DNA of 64,000 nt from VXYL01 sp965116935 (GCA_965116935.1 OZ220737.1:4092001-4156000); one strand, 5' to 3'; counted from the first letter of the stretch, positions 7,741 to 17,510 are shown. The notes: generated from the letters alone by a model not told the origin. Made by a program: numbers and translations.

Positions 7741-8919
7741 GTGAATCGGGGTACGAGTTGGGGTACGGCTTTGGCGAAGCTGACGGTACGACGGATCGAA
7801 ACGGCAAAGGGACCCACCAAGCTCACAGACGAACACGGACTATACTTGCGGGTGTCGCCGAGGGGCAATAAATCGTGGATCCAGCGGCTCAACATCCAGG
7901 GGCTGCGGACCGACAACGCCATCGGCCACTATCCGTCAATGGGTTTGGCGGAGGCGCGTGTGGCGGCCTTCGAGCGTTGGAAAACCGCCAAGGCGGGTGG
8001 AGACCCGCGCAAGGCCGATGGCAGGGCCATCCAGGGGCCGTCGTTCGCAGAGGCGGCCGAGGCCGTGATCGCCATGCACGAGCCGACCTGGCGGAGCCCG
8101 AAGTCTGGGCCTCAGTGGCGGGCGAGCCTGGAAACCTACGCGTACCCGACACTGGGCAAACTGCCGGTGTCGGACATCACGCCCAGCCATGTGATGGCGG
8201 TACTCGAACCGATCTGGAACGAAAAACGTGAGACTGCACGGAGGGTGAAGCAGCGCATCTCGGCCATCTGCCGATGGGCCGTCGCGCAGGGCCATCGGAT
8301 GGACGACCCCGCGGGGATCGTCATCGACGCCGCACTGCCGCGCAACGGAGTCGAGCGGAGACACATGCCAGCGCTCCCCTACGACGAGGTCGCGGACTGC
8401 ATCGCGAAGGTGAGGGCCAGCACGCGGGCGAGCGCATCGTCGAAGCTGGCATTGGAGTTTCTGGTGCTCACCGCGGCGCGGTCGTCGGAGGTGCGCAAGG
8501 CGACCTGGGACGAGATCGACGTCGAAAGCGCCGTCTGGACGTTGCCGGCGGAACGGATGAAGGCGAATCGAGAGCACAGGGTACCGTTGTCGGGGCGCGC
8601 GCTCGAAGTGGTGAACGACGCGACCGGGCTTTCGGAGGGATTGGGGTTGGTGTTCCCGGGCTCCCAGCCGGGGCGACCGCTGAGCGAGAACACGCATGCG
8701 AAACTTCTTCGGGAGCTCGGCTTCGACGCCGTGACGCACGGCTTCCGCTCGAGCTTCCGCGACTGGGCCTCCGAGCAGACGCACACGCCCCATGCCGTGA
8801 TGGAAGCGGCGCTGGCGCACACGATCAGGAACAAGGCGGAGGCCGCGTATGCGCGCAGCGACCTGTTCGAGAGGCGACGGTCGCTGATGGAGACGTGGGC
8901 GGCCTACCTCGAAAACTGA
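7741..8919 (+). CDS. Tyrosine recombinase, DUF4102-type integrase of island B
   Basis: The product is 392 residues and intact. The N-terminal DUF4102 arm-binding domain includes KLTDEHGLYLRVSPRGNKSW, followed by a SAM-like core-binding domain (about 110-200) and the catalytic domain. Catalytic residues are R in ARSSEVR, H-x-x-R in HGFRSSFRDWA, H in ALAH and nucleophile Y in AAYARSDL. It presumably recombines the tRNA-Ser 3' end. GTG 7741 gives the longest frame, but the paired arm-type repeat lies inside its first codons, so TTG 7771 (giving the usual MAKLT start) is a real alternative. It is close in sequence to the decayed integrase of island A. Confidence 0.93.
   Translation: MNRGTSWGTALAKLTVRRIETAKGPTKLTDEHGLYLRVSPRGNKSWIQRLNIQGLRTDNAIGHYPSMGLAEARVAAFERWKTAKAGGDPRKADGRAIQGPSFAEAAEAVIAMHEPTWRSPKSGPQWRASLETYAYPTLGKLPVSDITPSHVMAVLEPIWNEKRETARRVKQRISAICRWAVAQGHRMDDPAGIVIDAALPRNGVERRHMPALPYDEVADCIAKVRASTRASASSKLALEFLVLTAARSSEVRKATWDEIDVESAVWTLPAERMKANREHRVPLSGRALEVVNDATGLSEGLGLVFPGSQPGRPLSENTHAKLLRELGFDAVTHGFRSSFRDWASEQTHTPHAVMEAALAHTIRNKAEAAYARSDLFERRRSLMETWAAYLEN
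7748..7770 (+). repeat. Paired arm-type repeat, left end of island B
   Basis: Two GGGGTACG units 13 bp apart. The 23-bp segment matches 34,446-34,468 at the other end of the island in 19 positions. It overlaps the first codons of the integrase if GTG 7741 is the start. Confidence 0.55.
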
Positions 8920-9204
8920 GGGCGGAGACGGTCATTCCGTGTGCGGGCAAGACCGTGTTTCGGCAAGTCGAAGTCGCGGGCGTTAGAGTCCACAAGGCGA
9001 CCAATCTCGACTGCGGGATCTCGCCGTGGAACGCGAGGCAGAGGAAGGAACCGAGCGCCGCGTACTGGTCGCCCTTGCCATATGTCCCGAGCCGAAGTCC
9101 GAGCAGTTGTGGCGGCACTCGCTCGATGACAACGGTTGGCGACTGAGCCGCCACTGACACCCGACGCCGCCGGGGCGCCTGACCCGCGTCCCGATTTCGG
9201 CCGC
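8920..9204. other. Segment after the integrase, no gene recognised
   Basis: About 285 bp of GC-rich sequence with no recognisable reading frame, between the integrase stop and the recombinase/IS66 remnants. Confidence 0.4.
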
Positions 9205-9285
9205 TCAACTGCCAATGTAGACTCCCGGGCGCCCATGGTCGAGTTCGCGGGCGATGGTCCTGGGCGCCGCGGCGTCGATCCGCCG
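9205..9285 (-). pseudogene. 3' remnant of a PF12835-like tyrosine recombinase
   Basis: The last 26 codons, ending at a TGA, read RRIDAAAPRTIARELDHGRP then GVYIGS. They align with the C-terminus of the recombinase at 30,640-31,503 (RRLDREARRTIARELGHNRP then SVVSVYTGS), including the catalytic Tyr. Nothing of the preceding domains is present; an IS66 remnant abuts it instead. Confidence 0.65.
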
Positions 9286-9294
9286 CCTCGCCCC

Positions 9295-9523
9295 GGTGCT
9301 GCGGGATGCTCACCGACGTGCTGCAGCACGTCCGCCAGGTACGTGTTGCGGATCCACCTCGGGCAAACGGCAGGTCGCGAGCAGGCTCTGAATCACGCCG
9401 ATCCGCTCGGTGCCCAGTTCGGTCTAGGCGAACAGCCAGTTGCGGCGGCCCGTCGGCACCGGCCGTAGTCCGCGCTTCAGGTGGTTCCTGTCGATCGCCA
9501 CGAGCGGGTCGGCGAAAAACACC
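9295..9523 (-). pseudogene. IS66-family transposase C-terminal remnant
   Basis: The minus strand encodes FADPLVAIDRNHLKRGLRPV, then PTGRRNWLFA, a TAG stop (TGG to TAG), TELGTERIGVIQSLLATCRL and, after a frameshift, TYLADVLQHVGEHPAA. This is the conserved C-terminus of IS66 TnpC transposases (D-N-x-x-E-R-x-L-R motif, degenerate here). A nonsense codon, a frameshift and the missing N-terminal portion show it is dead. Confidence 0.7.
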
Positions 9524-9759
9524 GACCGCGCGGCGCACGTCAAGGTACTGCATCCGGGCATGTGCGGAGTGCGCGAGAAAGAGGCGAGGACGACGTCGGG
9601 GGGCTCACGGCGGCGGCGAGGAGATGCCTTGAGGCTGAGCAGGCGCGATCCGGTCGAGGCTGATCGACTGGCCGGCACCGAGCACGTAGCCGCGGAGCGG
9701 GATGAAAAGCGGTGAAGCCAGCACCGGTCGTGGGCCGACCGGCCCCGCGCGGCTGCCGC

Positions 9760-11262
9760 TCAGGTGAGCCCGAACGGCAGGATGCGGCTGCCGTAGCTGT
9801 CCCAGAGCTTGCCGAGGAAGAGCCTGCCGAAGCGCGCCATGGCCCGCGTCTGCCCCCCGAGGTTCGGCCCGGTGGCGCGCATGGTCGAGAGTTGCCTGAG
9901 GAAGTCGATGGTATGGATATGCAGGACCCCAGCGCCCCAGACGGGCGCATCGGGCTCCTGCGTCTCCGTCACATGCCCCTCCAGAATCCTGACGAACAAC
10001 GTCGTCGTGTCGTCCCAGAGGTCGAAGCCCGGATCGTCGTGGATGACTTTCTGTCCGGACAGGGTGTACTCCGCGCCCCGGTTGTCGAGGAACCACAGGC
10101 GGTAGAGCATGCGCTTCGTTTCGGGGTCGTCGTCGTCCACGAAGAGCTGGAAAGTCCCTTGTCGCACCGGACGCTCGAGACCCAGCGAAGCGGCGCCCAC
10201 CGATCCGGTGGCCCGGGCCAGGTGTTCGGGGTGCTCGACGAAGACGTCGATGTCGTCGACGGCAATCGTCAGTTCGAAGCTGGCCGCTTCGCGCCCTTGC
10301 GCTTCCCTGCCCCGCTGGGGGTCGCTCTCGCCCTTCGTGACGTGGCCCTTCATGGTCTCGGTGAACGAGACGCCGCTGCGCTCCTCTTTCGGCATCGCTG
10401 GCACGACCGGGGCGCCGTCCGCAAGCGGCAGGCCGTGCTCGGCGCACCAGGCGCGCGCGGCCAAGACGCCGGCGTTGACGGACTCGGCCATGCGGTCGGC
10501 GGAAACGTTCAACAGGTAATGCACGGGGACCTCGGCTTGCAGGAGCCTCAGTTCGATGTGTCTCCCGAACTCGCCGGCGCCGCCCTCGGCGATGGCGCGG
10601 TTGCTCTCCTCGATGCGGTTCCAGGTGTCGAAGAACCGGCCGTTGGCGGCGATTTCGACGATCTGGAAATACTGGTTCGCGAACCCGTTGCGCCACTCGG
10701 CCGCGCGGCTCACCGTCCAGATCGCCCAAATCTCGTTCGCGCCCCGCCGGATCGCCTCCTCGAGGTTGCCGTCGGTGAGGTAAACGGCGTCGATGTAGTC
10801 GTCGCCGCCGATGTCGACCGGCGGGAACCACATCGGGAGGGAGACGGCCGAGACGAGCCGGTCCTCGTCCATGGCCGACTGCTCGACGACCTCGAGGCGC
10901 TGGCGGCTGAAGTTGCAGAGGTTGAAGGTGCCGAGGCGCGAGGCGCCGCGGATCGCGTCCCAGTCCAAGTCCCAGCCGCCGCGCAGCACGTTCTGGCGGA
11001 AGCGGTCCATGCTCATGAGCGCGCGTCCGCCGAGCAGATCGGCGACGTCGAATCCCACCCAATCGAGCGGTTCGATTTGGCGCCAGGCGTCGGCGATCGC
11101 GGTGCCGCTGCGCCCTTCGCAGTACATCGCCAGGTTGAGGCAGCCGCCGCTGGCGCCGTCGGCGTGGTCGAAGACGAGCCCGGCCTCGTCCAGCCAGACC
11201 TGCAGCACGCCCGCCTGGAAGCCCACCTTGAGGCCGCCCCCGGCCATCACCAGCGACCGCAT
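9760..11262 (-). CDS. Patatin-like phospholipase with cholesterol-oxidase-type C-terminal region
   Basis: The product is 500 residues. It starts MRSLVMAGGGLKVGFQAGVL, the patatin glycine-rich oxyanion motif. The nucleophile elbow is GASGG (G-x-S-x-G) and the catalytic Asp is probably in DGN near residue 190 (usually DGG). The C-terminal 170 residues (YTLSGQKVIHDD, WDDTTTLFVRI, GAGVLHIHTIDFLRQLSTM) resemble the C-terminal region found on multidomain cholesterol-oxidase-like proteins. Start ATG 11262 lies 2 bp after the stop of the GMC gene, so the two are one operon and probably act on the same lipid or sterol ester. An acyl-hydrolase role is inferred, not proven. Confidence 0.82.
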   Translation of the reverse strand: MRSLVMAGGGLKVGFQAGVLQVWLDEAGLVFDHADGASGGCLNLAMYCEGRSGTAIADAWRQIEPLDWVGFDVADLLGGRALMSMDRFRQNVLRGGWDLDWDAIRGASRLGTFNLCNFSRQRLEVVEQSAMDEDRLVSAVSLPMWFPPVDIGGDDYIDAVYLTDGNLEEAIRRGANEIWAIWTVSRAAEWRNGFANQYFQIVEIAANGRFFDTWNRIEESNRAIAEGGAGEFGRHIELRLLQAEVPVHYLLNVSADRMAESVNAGVLAARAWCAEHGLPLADGAPVVPAMPKEERSGVSFTETMKGHVTKGESDPQRGREAQGREAASFELTIAVDDIDVFVEHPEHLARATGSVGAASLGLERPVRQGTFQLFVDDDDPETKRMLYRLWFLDNRGAEYTLSGQKVIHDDPGFDLWDDTTTLFVRILEGHVTETQEPDAPVWGAGVLHIHTIDFLRQLSTMRATGPNLGGQTRAMARFGRLFLGKLWDSYGSRILPFGLT

Positions 11263-11264
11263 CG

Positions 11265-12833
11265 CTAGGATGCCAGCCAATGCTCCACCGCGCGCTCGGC
11301 GAGCGCCGCGATGGTGCGGGAGGGATTGCGCCCGATGGCGCGGGGAACGATGGCGCCGTCGGCGACGCACAGGCCGGGGTGCCCGAACACGCGGCCGGCG
11401 TGGTCGACGACGCCGCGCGCCGGGTCGTCGGCCATGTTGCAGCCGCCGAGCGGGTGCGGCGTGACGAGGTCGCGCAGCAGCGTCCATGTCGGCGAGACGA
11501 CGGGCGTGCCGCCGGTGGCTTCGGCCAGCTCCTTGTGCGCTTTCACGATGGCCTCGATGGTGGACTCCGAGTGGGCGATGTCCCAGTCGAGCGCGAGGCG
11601 GCGGCGGCCGAGCAGGCCGAAGAACCGTCGCCGGAGGTGCAGCCGGCCGTCGGAGGCGTCGATCCCCTGGGCGAACCAGGGCATGACGCAGTTGAGCGGT
11701 TCGCTGTCCGCGACCCGGTCGACGAACGGCTGCGTGCGTCGTCGCCATCGTCTCGGCAGGCGGCCGTGCCAGCTCGAGACGGCGGTGCGGACGAGGTTGG
11801 GGAGGCCGCCGTCCTGGATGAAGATGTGCTCGCCGTACTCGCGCCCGTCCGTGTGGTCGATGCACGCGCTGATCGTCGGGCCGACGGTCGGCCTGGGATC
11901 GCGCTCGGACAGCGCGGGCGTCAGGAAGTCGCCGTTGGCGGACCAGCCGTGGCCCAGGCGGGGGCTCACGCCCGGAAGGCGCGAACGCAGCATGATCTCG
12001 GTCGAGCCGATCGATCCGGCGGCCAGGACCACGCGCTCGGCGCGCAGCGAGCCCGGGCGGCGCGCGCCGTCGGCAATGTCGTCGTAGTGGACGAGCCAGC
12101 CGGTCCCGGATGGCTCGACCCGCCGGACCAGATGGAGCGGGCGGATCTCCGCTTCCTTCTCGGCCGCGAGCGCCAGGTAGTTGAGATCAAGGGTGTTCTT
12201 CGCCTTGACCCGGCAGCCCATGTCGCACTCGCCCAGGTGGATGCAGGTCCGCTGCTCGACGCCGAACGGGTTGCGGCGCATCCTGGCGTGCCGGTCGTCG
12301 TGGGGGTCGTCGAGGCGGGAGGGGTCGTAGCCGGCATCGAACTGCACGGCCAGCGGCAGGGAGCCGAACCGGGCGCGGTGACCGAGGGCCCGGGCGCCGC
12401 GTTCGACAAACGCCCAACGGTCCGTGCGCTGCGGCGCGGGAATCTCGGACACCTCAAGCATCCGGCCGACGCGGTCGACGAACGGTTCGAGTTCGGCGGC
12501 GTCCATTCCGGCCGGCCAGCCGCGCGTGAAGGTCTCCGGCGGCGGCGGAACGCTGACGTTCGCGTAGATCAGCGAGCCGCCGCCGACCCCGGCGCCCTGG
12601 ACGACGGTCATGTCTTTGAACCAGCGGATGTCCATCCAGCCGTTCTGGTCCTCGGGCTCGTCGGCGTCGAATATCCAGTCGCGCCCCGTGACGCTCGGAT
12701 AGCTGGTCTCGTCCCAACGGCGGCCGCGTTCGAGAACGAGCACCCGCTGCCCGGCCTGCGCGAGCCGGCATGCGGCGACGGCACCGCCGAAGCCGCTGCC
12801 GACCACGACTACATCGAAATCGGCCATTGCCAT
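11265..12833 (-). CDS. GMC family oxidoreductase (cholesterol-oxidase-like)
   Basis: The product is a 522-residue flavoprotein. The FAD-binding Rossmann motif VVVGSGFGGAVAA is near the N-terminus, the GMC signature region is GAGVGGGSLIYANV, and a C-terminal HPLGGCNMA block with RNPSRTIAALAERA closes the FAD site. A cysteine-bearing segment CIHLGECDMGC is typical of the cholesterol-oxidase-like clade. It probably oxidises a sterol or related alcohol. An AAAGGA box lies 12 bp before ATG 12833; a second in-frame ATG is two codons later. The downstream patatin starts 2 bp after the stop. The gene sits behind a truncated secreted-protein remnant and may have been joined to it by rearrangement. Confidence 0.88.
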   Translation of the reverse strand: MAMADFDVVVVGSGFGGAVAACRLAQAGQRVLVLERGRRWDETSYPSVTGRDWIFDADEPEDQNGWMDIRWFKDMTVVQGAGVGGGSLIYANVSVPPPPETFTRGWPAGMDAAELEPFVDRVGRMLEVSEIPAPQRTDRWAFVERGARALGHRARFGSLPLAVQFDAGYDPSRLDDPHDDRHARMRRNPFGVEQRTCIHLGECDMGCRVKAKNTLDLNYLALAAEKEAEIRPLHLVRRVEPSGTGWLVHYDDIADGARRPGSLRAERVVLAAGSIGSTEIMLRSRLPGVSPRLGHGWSANGDFLTPALSERDPRPTVGPTISACIDHTDGREYGEHIFIQDGGLPNLVRTAVSSWHGRLPRRWRRRTQPFVDRVADSEPLNCVMPWFAQGIDASDGRLHLRRRFFGLLGRRRLALDWDIAHSESTIEAIVKAHKELAEATGGTPVVSPTWTLLRDLVTPHPLGGCNMADDPARGVVDHAGRVFGHPGLCVADGAIVPRAIGRNPSRTIAALAERAVEHWLAS

Positions 12834-12861
12834 AGATGCAGAAAAGGTCCTTTCTTCACGA

Positions 12862-12960
12862 TTAGCACAAGGGGCGCATGGGAGTTCTTTGGCGGTATGG
12901 ACGCCCGTGCAACACGGACATGCACAGCGCCGCCCCCATGATCTTGACCAGTCTTCCCAT
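12862..12960 (-). pseudogene. Truncated 5' remnant of the small secreted protein gene
   Basis: A 32-codon frame beginning MGRLVKIMGAALCMSVL matches the signal peptide of the 125-residue protein at 28,788-29,165 (MAIGRLVKFAGAALCVSALL). Homology stops after about 18 residues, and the frame then runs into the region before the GMC gene. Position directly downstream of the protease gene mirrors the gene order at 28-29 kb. Confidence 0.55.
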
Positions 12961-12962
12961 CG

Positions 12963-15401
12963 TCACGAGACCTCCTTCGTCCGTTTCGTTGCCGATGAAG
13001 TGCGCCCATGCCGCAAACGTCGCCCTATTGATCGCCTTCGGTCGCCAGTTCGCGCAGCAGCTCCAGCCGCCAGCCCGTGCCACGTGCCGCGCTCCGCCTC
13101 CGCAGGCGGACGCACCGTGACCGCGAAACGCTGCGTCGTCCGCTCTCCGTCGTCCCCCGTCACCGTGACCATGACTGTCGCCGTCCCGGCGCCGGTCGGC
13201 GTGATGGTCAGCACGCCGCGTGCGAGGACGACGGTCGCCACGTTCGGGTCGTTCGACGCGGCGGCAAACGTCTGGGTCGCGCCCGGCCGGGCGAACGCCG
13301 CGGCCAGATCCAGGGTGTGCGATTGAGTTCCCGCCTCCAGTTCCAGATCGCCAAGGGCGAACAACCTCAGCGGTTCGCCGAGGGCGATGCGCACGCCCTT
13401 GTAGCTGCCCGGTATTCTGGGCATCGCAGCGAAGCGCAACTCCGTGAGCACGTCGCCCGTGACTTCGAATGGCTCGCTCTCCGTATGGCCGTTGATTACC
13501 GTGACCTCCTGTGCGAACGACGAACCGCCGCTACCTGCGATGCGAACCGCAATGGAAAAGGGAGTGCCTTTGCGAACGCGAACGACCGCATGCGCCGGGC
13601 CGGGGGCTGCAGTGCCGGCGTCCACTCGATCCAACTCCAGCGTTAGCGGAAAAGGTGCGCCCGGATTGCCTGACAAGTCCAGCTCCATCTCCCCGCGATC
13701 GCAGGCAGTGCTGGTGAAGCCAGAAAAAACGCCCGCAGGGAGCGCGGTCAAGGCATTGTTAGCCAGATTCAATTCTGAAAGGTTCCATCCGGGAAACGTA
13801 GTGCGGGATAGGTCGTCTATGCGGTTGTCGGAAAGGTCCAATCTCGCCACCACATTGGTAACCGCCTGCGACGGAATCCTACGCAGTTGCGTCGCGGCCA
13901 GGTTCAAGACCCAAATCTTGGGGATAGCCGCAAAAGCATCTGGACGAAGATTGCCGAGAGGGTTGTTGCTCAAATGCAATTCAAGACTCTCGGGGCCGCG
14001 CATCGTTTCCTTGGTAATGTCGGTGATCCTGTTGCGATCAAGGAAAAGCCTCAAAAGCTTCCTTTGATCGGAAAAGACGCCTTCGTCCAAGGTCGCCAGA
14101 CGGTTATCGCTCAGGTTCAAGTATCGTAACTCCAACAAGCCAGCGAACGCGCTTTGAGGCAAATGTTCGATTCCATTGAGCCCGAGATCCAGACTAGCAA
14201 GCGACCGAAGGGATCCTATTGCCGGCGGCACGGCTTCTAGGTCACAATCCCGGAGGTCCAACACATCCAGCTTGTCGAGACCGTCGAACGCACCGTTCTC
14301 GATCGTGGCAATTGGGTTTCGGACCAGCCGCAACTCCACCATGTTCGAAAGCCCGGCAAAGTCCCCGCGGCGGAGCGTGTCTATCTCCTGGTATCCAAGG
14401 TCTAGAGATCGCACTTCCAATAGGTCAAACTCCGAAATCGCACCACAGGTCAAACCGGTCGCGTTCGTGATCGCGTCACGCACCTGCGGTGTCCGCTCGC
14501 ATACGCTGACAGGTGCGACGGCAGCGGATTGGTAAACGGGAAGCATCTCGCCCGCCAAGACCACATAGGCGACCCGTGCGGGACCGTCATTCGCGTGGAC
14601 GCGGTAGGTCACTTCCCCGGTACCGTTCCCCATCGCACCGGCTGTAATTTCAACGTGCGCGCCAATCGCGGTGCCCGTCCAAGCGCAGGACGAGGTGGTG
14701 TCGACGCCGACTGTAAACTCGCCGCCGGAGGCAGAGACGTCCCGCCGCACTTCCGAAAGTCGGTAGTCGCAGCGGGTCGCGCTCTCGCGGAATCCCGCGA
14801 TTAGAGCGGCGGTTTCGTTCAGACTTCGAACCGCATCGGCCGGTCCGTCGATCGCATCCGTCGGGGCGGCACCCGGCACGCCGAGCGGATCACCGGTCTC
14901 GGCGGGATACCGTTGATTCGGATTCGAGAAACGCGGGAGCTGGACGCCGAAGCCCAGCCCCGCGTGCCTAAACTGCCTGGAATACGACATGATGGTGCGC
15001 CATCGGCTTTCTTCCGATGCGCCTGCGTCGAACGCACGCTGGTTCACGTAGCCGTATGCATAGGGCAGTACCCTGTGGGCATTGCGCCAGCCGGAGTCGG
15101 CTTCCGTATAGCGGTCATGCCGCAATCCCATGACATGGCCGACCTCGTGCGCCAGGAAATTCGGCCAGGAAAGGCTGTTGCTGACGGAAAAGCCATCCAA
15201 AGGATCCTCCTGGTCAACGTCCAGGACCCTTGCGATCCCCCCGCCTCCGGACTGGTCGACGATCATGTGGACGACATCCGCTGCGTAGGCGTCCCGCAAG
15301 GCGAGCCCCTCTTCGAGAATCCCGTCTCCCGGGATGGCCAAGAACTCCAGGTCGTCTTCCTGATTGGATACGCCGCCGTGCGTTGTCGACGACTCTTCAT
15401 A
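12963..15401 (-). pseudogene. Secreted M12-like zinc metalloprotease with LRRs, 3' portion of an interrupted gene
   Basis: This is the C-terminal part (about 812 residues) of a protease whose N-terminal part lies at 27,857-28,686. It starts at YEESSTTHGG, the sequence expected right after VD in the other half. The zinc site HEVGHVMGLRHD (HExxHxxGxxH) is at about 15,113-15,148. It is followed by a BACON-like segment (CDYRLSEV...SCAWTG), about ten leucine-rich repeats and a C-terminal Ig-like tail (VTVTGDDGERTTQRFAVTV). A GTG at 15443 inside the inserted element could start an open frame, but the product would lack a signal peptide and the first half of the protease. Such secreted proteins normally act outside the cell. 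Confidence 0.85.
15395..15401. repeat. Left target repeat of the nested element
   Basis: CTTCATA here and again at 27,850-27,856 directly flank the 12.4-kb insertion in the protease gene. Rejoining protease codons in frame needs GAT|TAT, one T more than simple excision between the repeats would leave. Confidence 0.55.
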
Positions 15402-15540
15402 ACGCAAACGACGTGGTTCGGGAGAGTTCCCGGTGTTGCTCACGGACGTTTATCTCTTCGATAAACACCTGTTTCGTTTACAACTATGATAAGAATGGAC
15501 CGGTCTGGGTCGTGTGGTGTCGCCATGGAACGCGAGCGCA

Positions 15541-15564
15541 TTGTTGTAATCTCTTGTTGTAATC
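15541..15564 (+). repeat. Paired arm-type repeat, left end of nested element
   Basis: TTGTTGTAATC occurs twice, 13 bp apart, about 55 bp before the integrase start codon. A related pair (GTTGCAAAT and GTTGTAATG) lies at 27,721-27,740 near the right end. Confidence 0.5.
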
Positions 15565-15619
15565 AAGGCGGCCAACGAGTAGGGTGGTGGGCAATCCCTC
15601 GACGGCATGGAGAACGTCG

Positions 15620-16759
15620 TTGAAGCTCAACGCCAAGGCCATCCCGAACCTGCAGGCGGGACGCCACGCCGACGGCCGGGGACTGTATCTCATGGTGCAG
15701 AAGCGCGGCACCCGTTCGTGGACGCAGGTGGTCCGGGTGGACGGCAGGCGTCTCGACTTGGGACTCGGCGCGTACCCGGAGGTGTCGCTGAAGGAAGCCC
15801 GGCGGGTCGCGACGAACAACCGGGCGCTTGCCAAGGGTGGCGTCGATCCGCGTCACCCCGGCGGCGAAGTGCTGTCGTTCGCCAAGGCGAACGACGAGTA
15901 CCTTCGCTGGAAGCGGTTCCCTCCGCCGGTGGCCGGCAACCGGCTGTCGAACCAGCGCTACAAGTGGGACTACACGATGGCCAAGCACGTGCTGCCCCGC
16001 ATCGGCTCGGTGCCGGTGGCGGAGGTGACCGTTCAGCAGGCCGCGGCCATCGCGTCCGCAATGATCGGTACGCCGTCGGCGGCGAAGTTCGCGCTGTCGT
16101 GCATCGAACGCGTCTGCCAGTGGGCGATCGACAGCGGACATCGGGAGATGGCGAACCCGGCGAGCGGGCCGAAGCGGCAGATCGATGTTCCGCCGCCCAG
16201 GCACGCGAGTTTCCTGCCGGTGCCGGAGATCGCCGGCCAGCTTGGGAAGATCGACGCCTCCAACTGCTCGGAGGCGGTGAAGCTCGCGATACGGTTCACC
16301 GTGTTGACGGCGAAGCGGCTGTGCGAGGTGCGCCGGGCGACGTGGGACGAGATCGACGTCGGTGCGCGGACCTGGACGATAGGCGGACGCCCCGACCGGA
16401 AGATCAAGGAGGACCATGTCGTGCCGCTGTCGGGCGCCGCGATGCAGGTCCTGCGTCGTGCGCTCGAGCTGCCGCAGTCGCACGGCGTGGTCTTCACCAA
16501 CCCGGGCTCCGGAGACGGCGTGATTCCCGACTCGACGATCCGGCGGGCGATGCAGCGGGCGGGCGTTGCGATGTCGCCGCACGGGTTCCGCTCGACGTTC
16601 CGGACCTGGGCGCAGGAGCGCGGCGAGAACTGGGAGGCGGCGGAGATCAGCCTCAGCCATCGGGTCGGCGGCCCGGTGGTCGCAAGCTACGCGCGTTCCG
16701 ACATGCTCGAGATGCGCCGCGAGCTGATGGAGCGATATGCGCGCGCGTTGGGAGTCTGA
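15620..16759 (+). CDS. Tyrosine recombinase, DUF4102-type integrase of the nested element
   Basis: The product is about 379 residues. The N-terminal DUF4102 arm-binding domain has LKLNAKAIPNLQAGRHADGR and GLYLMVQKRGTRSW, a core-binding domain follows, and the catalytic domain has R in AKRLCEVR, H-x-x-R in HGFRSTFRTWA, H in LSHR and nucleophile Y in ASYARSD. TTG 15620 is chosen because GGAGA lies 6 bp upstream and it gives the usual family start; ATG 15584 would add 12 residues. It is more distant from the two tRNA-Ser island integrases, consistent with a different target (here inside a protease gene). Confidence 0.93.
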   Translation: MKLNAKAIPNLQAGRHADGRGLYLMVQKRGTRSWTQVVRVDGRRLDLGLGAYPEVSLKEARRVATNNRALAKGGVDPRHPGGEVLSFAKANDEYLRWKRFPPPVAGNRLSNQRYKWDYTMAKHVLPRIGSVPVAEVTVQQAAAIASAMIGTPSAAKFALSCIERVCQWAIDSGHREMANPASGPKRQIDVPPPRHASFLPVPEIAGQLGKIDASNCSEAVKLAIRFTVLTAKRLCEVRRATWDEIDVGARTWTIGGRPDRKIKEDHVVPLSGAAMQVLRRALELPQSHGVVFTNPGSGDGVIPDSTIRRAMQRAGVAMSPHGFRSTFRTWAQERGENWEAAEISLSHRVGGPVVASYARSDMLEMRRELMERYARALGV

Positions 16760-16896
16760 CCTCAGTTCCAGTGACGGGGACTTGCTCCGAGAGAGGATGC
16801 TCTCGACCCCGCGTTCTGCGGCACGCAACAGGTCGTTGTGTCGCTTGAGCTTGCGCAGTTCGGCAGCCGCTCCCATCGCGTCGAACCGCCGTGGGC

Positions 16897-17195
16897 GGCG
16901 CGCGACGAGGGCCCCGACGGCACGTGCGCGGCGCGCTCGTACGCGCTGGCCCAGATGGCGGACATGCTGGACGACCTCGGCTTCGAGGGACTCCGGGGAA
17001 CCGGCCTGAGGCGCAAGCGCGCCGTGGCGCTGGACAAGGGGTGGCTGCGCGAGGGGGGCTCCTTCGGCACGATGACGAGCCGGACGGCGCACCTGCGCTC
17101 GTGCGCGGAGGGGATCGGGCTGCCGGGCGTTCGAACGGCGCGCTCTGCGTGGCCAACCGGCGAGTACGTGACCAAGGAGGACAGAAGCGTCGGTA
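16897..17195 (+). pseudogene. 5' remnant of a PF12834-like tyrosine recombinase
   Basis: The frame reads AARSYALAQMADMLDDLGFE, GLRGTGLRRKRAVAL, SRTAHLRSCAEGIGLPGV and YVTKEDRSV. It aligns along about 100 residues with the N-terminal domain of the recombinase at 30,640 (ARSYALAQMADALHALGFKG, GLRRKHAVALV, YVTNEDRSV). Homology ends exactly after EDRSV, so the catalytic domain is missing. The start codon region is also altered. Confidence 0.65.
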
Positions 17196-17390
17196 ACCCC
17201 AGCCACACGCGCTGTGGGCGGAGGTCGGTGACCGAAGGCCGGGGCGTTAACTGCGGCGACACGCGGCAGAACAGCGTCACGTACATCGAGGAGACGACCG
17301 GCCATGAAGGGTGGGCAGACACCATTGCTGACCAACGTGGCTCATAAGCCTTCCAGTAGTATTTGAGATGGACCGAGGCAAGGAGTGGTC

Positions 17391-17486
17391 ATGAAGGCTC
17401 GAGTGATTGTCGCCCTACCGGCGGCCGGAACCGGAGCGGCGTCCGGCCGTCGTAGCCGACGAATACGAAGTTGCTCACTGCTCTGA
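17391..17486 (+). CDS. Short ORF with strong Shine-Dalgarno, possibly truncated secreted protein
   Basis: A 31-residue frame starts MKARVIVALPAAGTG and has AAGGAG 5 bp before its ATG, the best ribosome site in this stretch. The start resembles a signal peptide, but the frame turns arginine-rich and stops, so it may be the 5' stub of a lost secreted-protein gene. Confidence 0.25.
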   Translation: MKARVIVALPAAGTGAASGRRSRRIRSCSLL

Positions 17487-17510
17487 AGGTCTCCATCGTT
17501 TCGCGGTTGT

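Noticed and set aside
11280..12941. A 553-codon plus-strand frame opposite the GMC oxidoreductase
   Set aside because: Antisense shadow of a gene with clear FAD motifs.
15563..17335. A 590-codon minus-strand frame opposite the nested-element integrase
   Set aside because: The plus strand has complete recombinase motifs; the minus frame is low-complexity. A possible IS3 OrfA-like stretch (AELRKLKRHNDLLRAAE) within it is too short to support.
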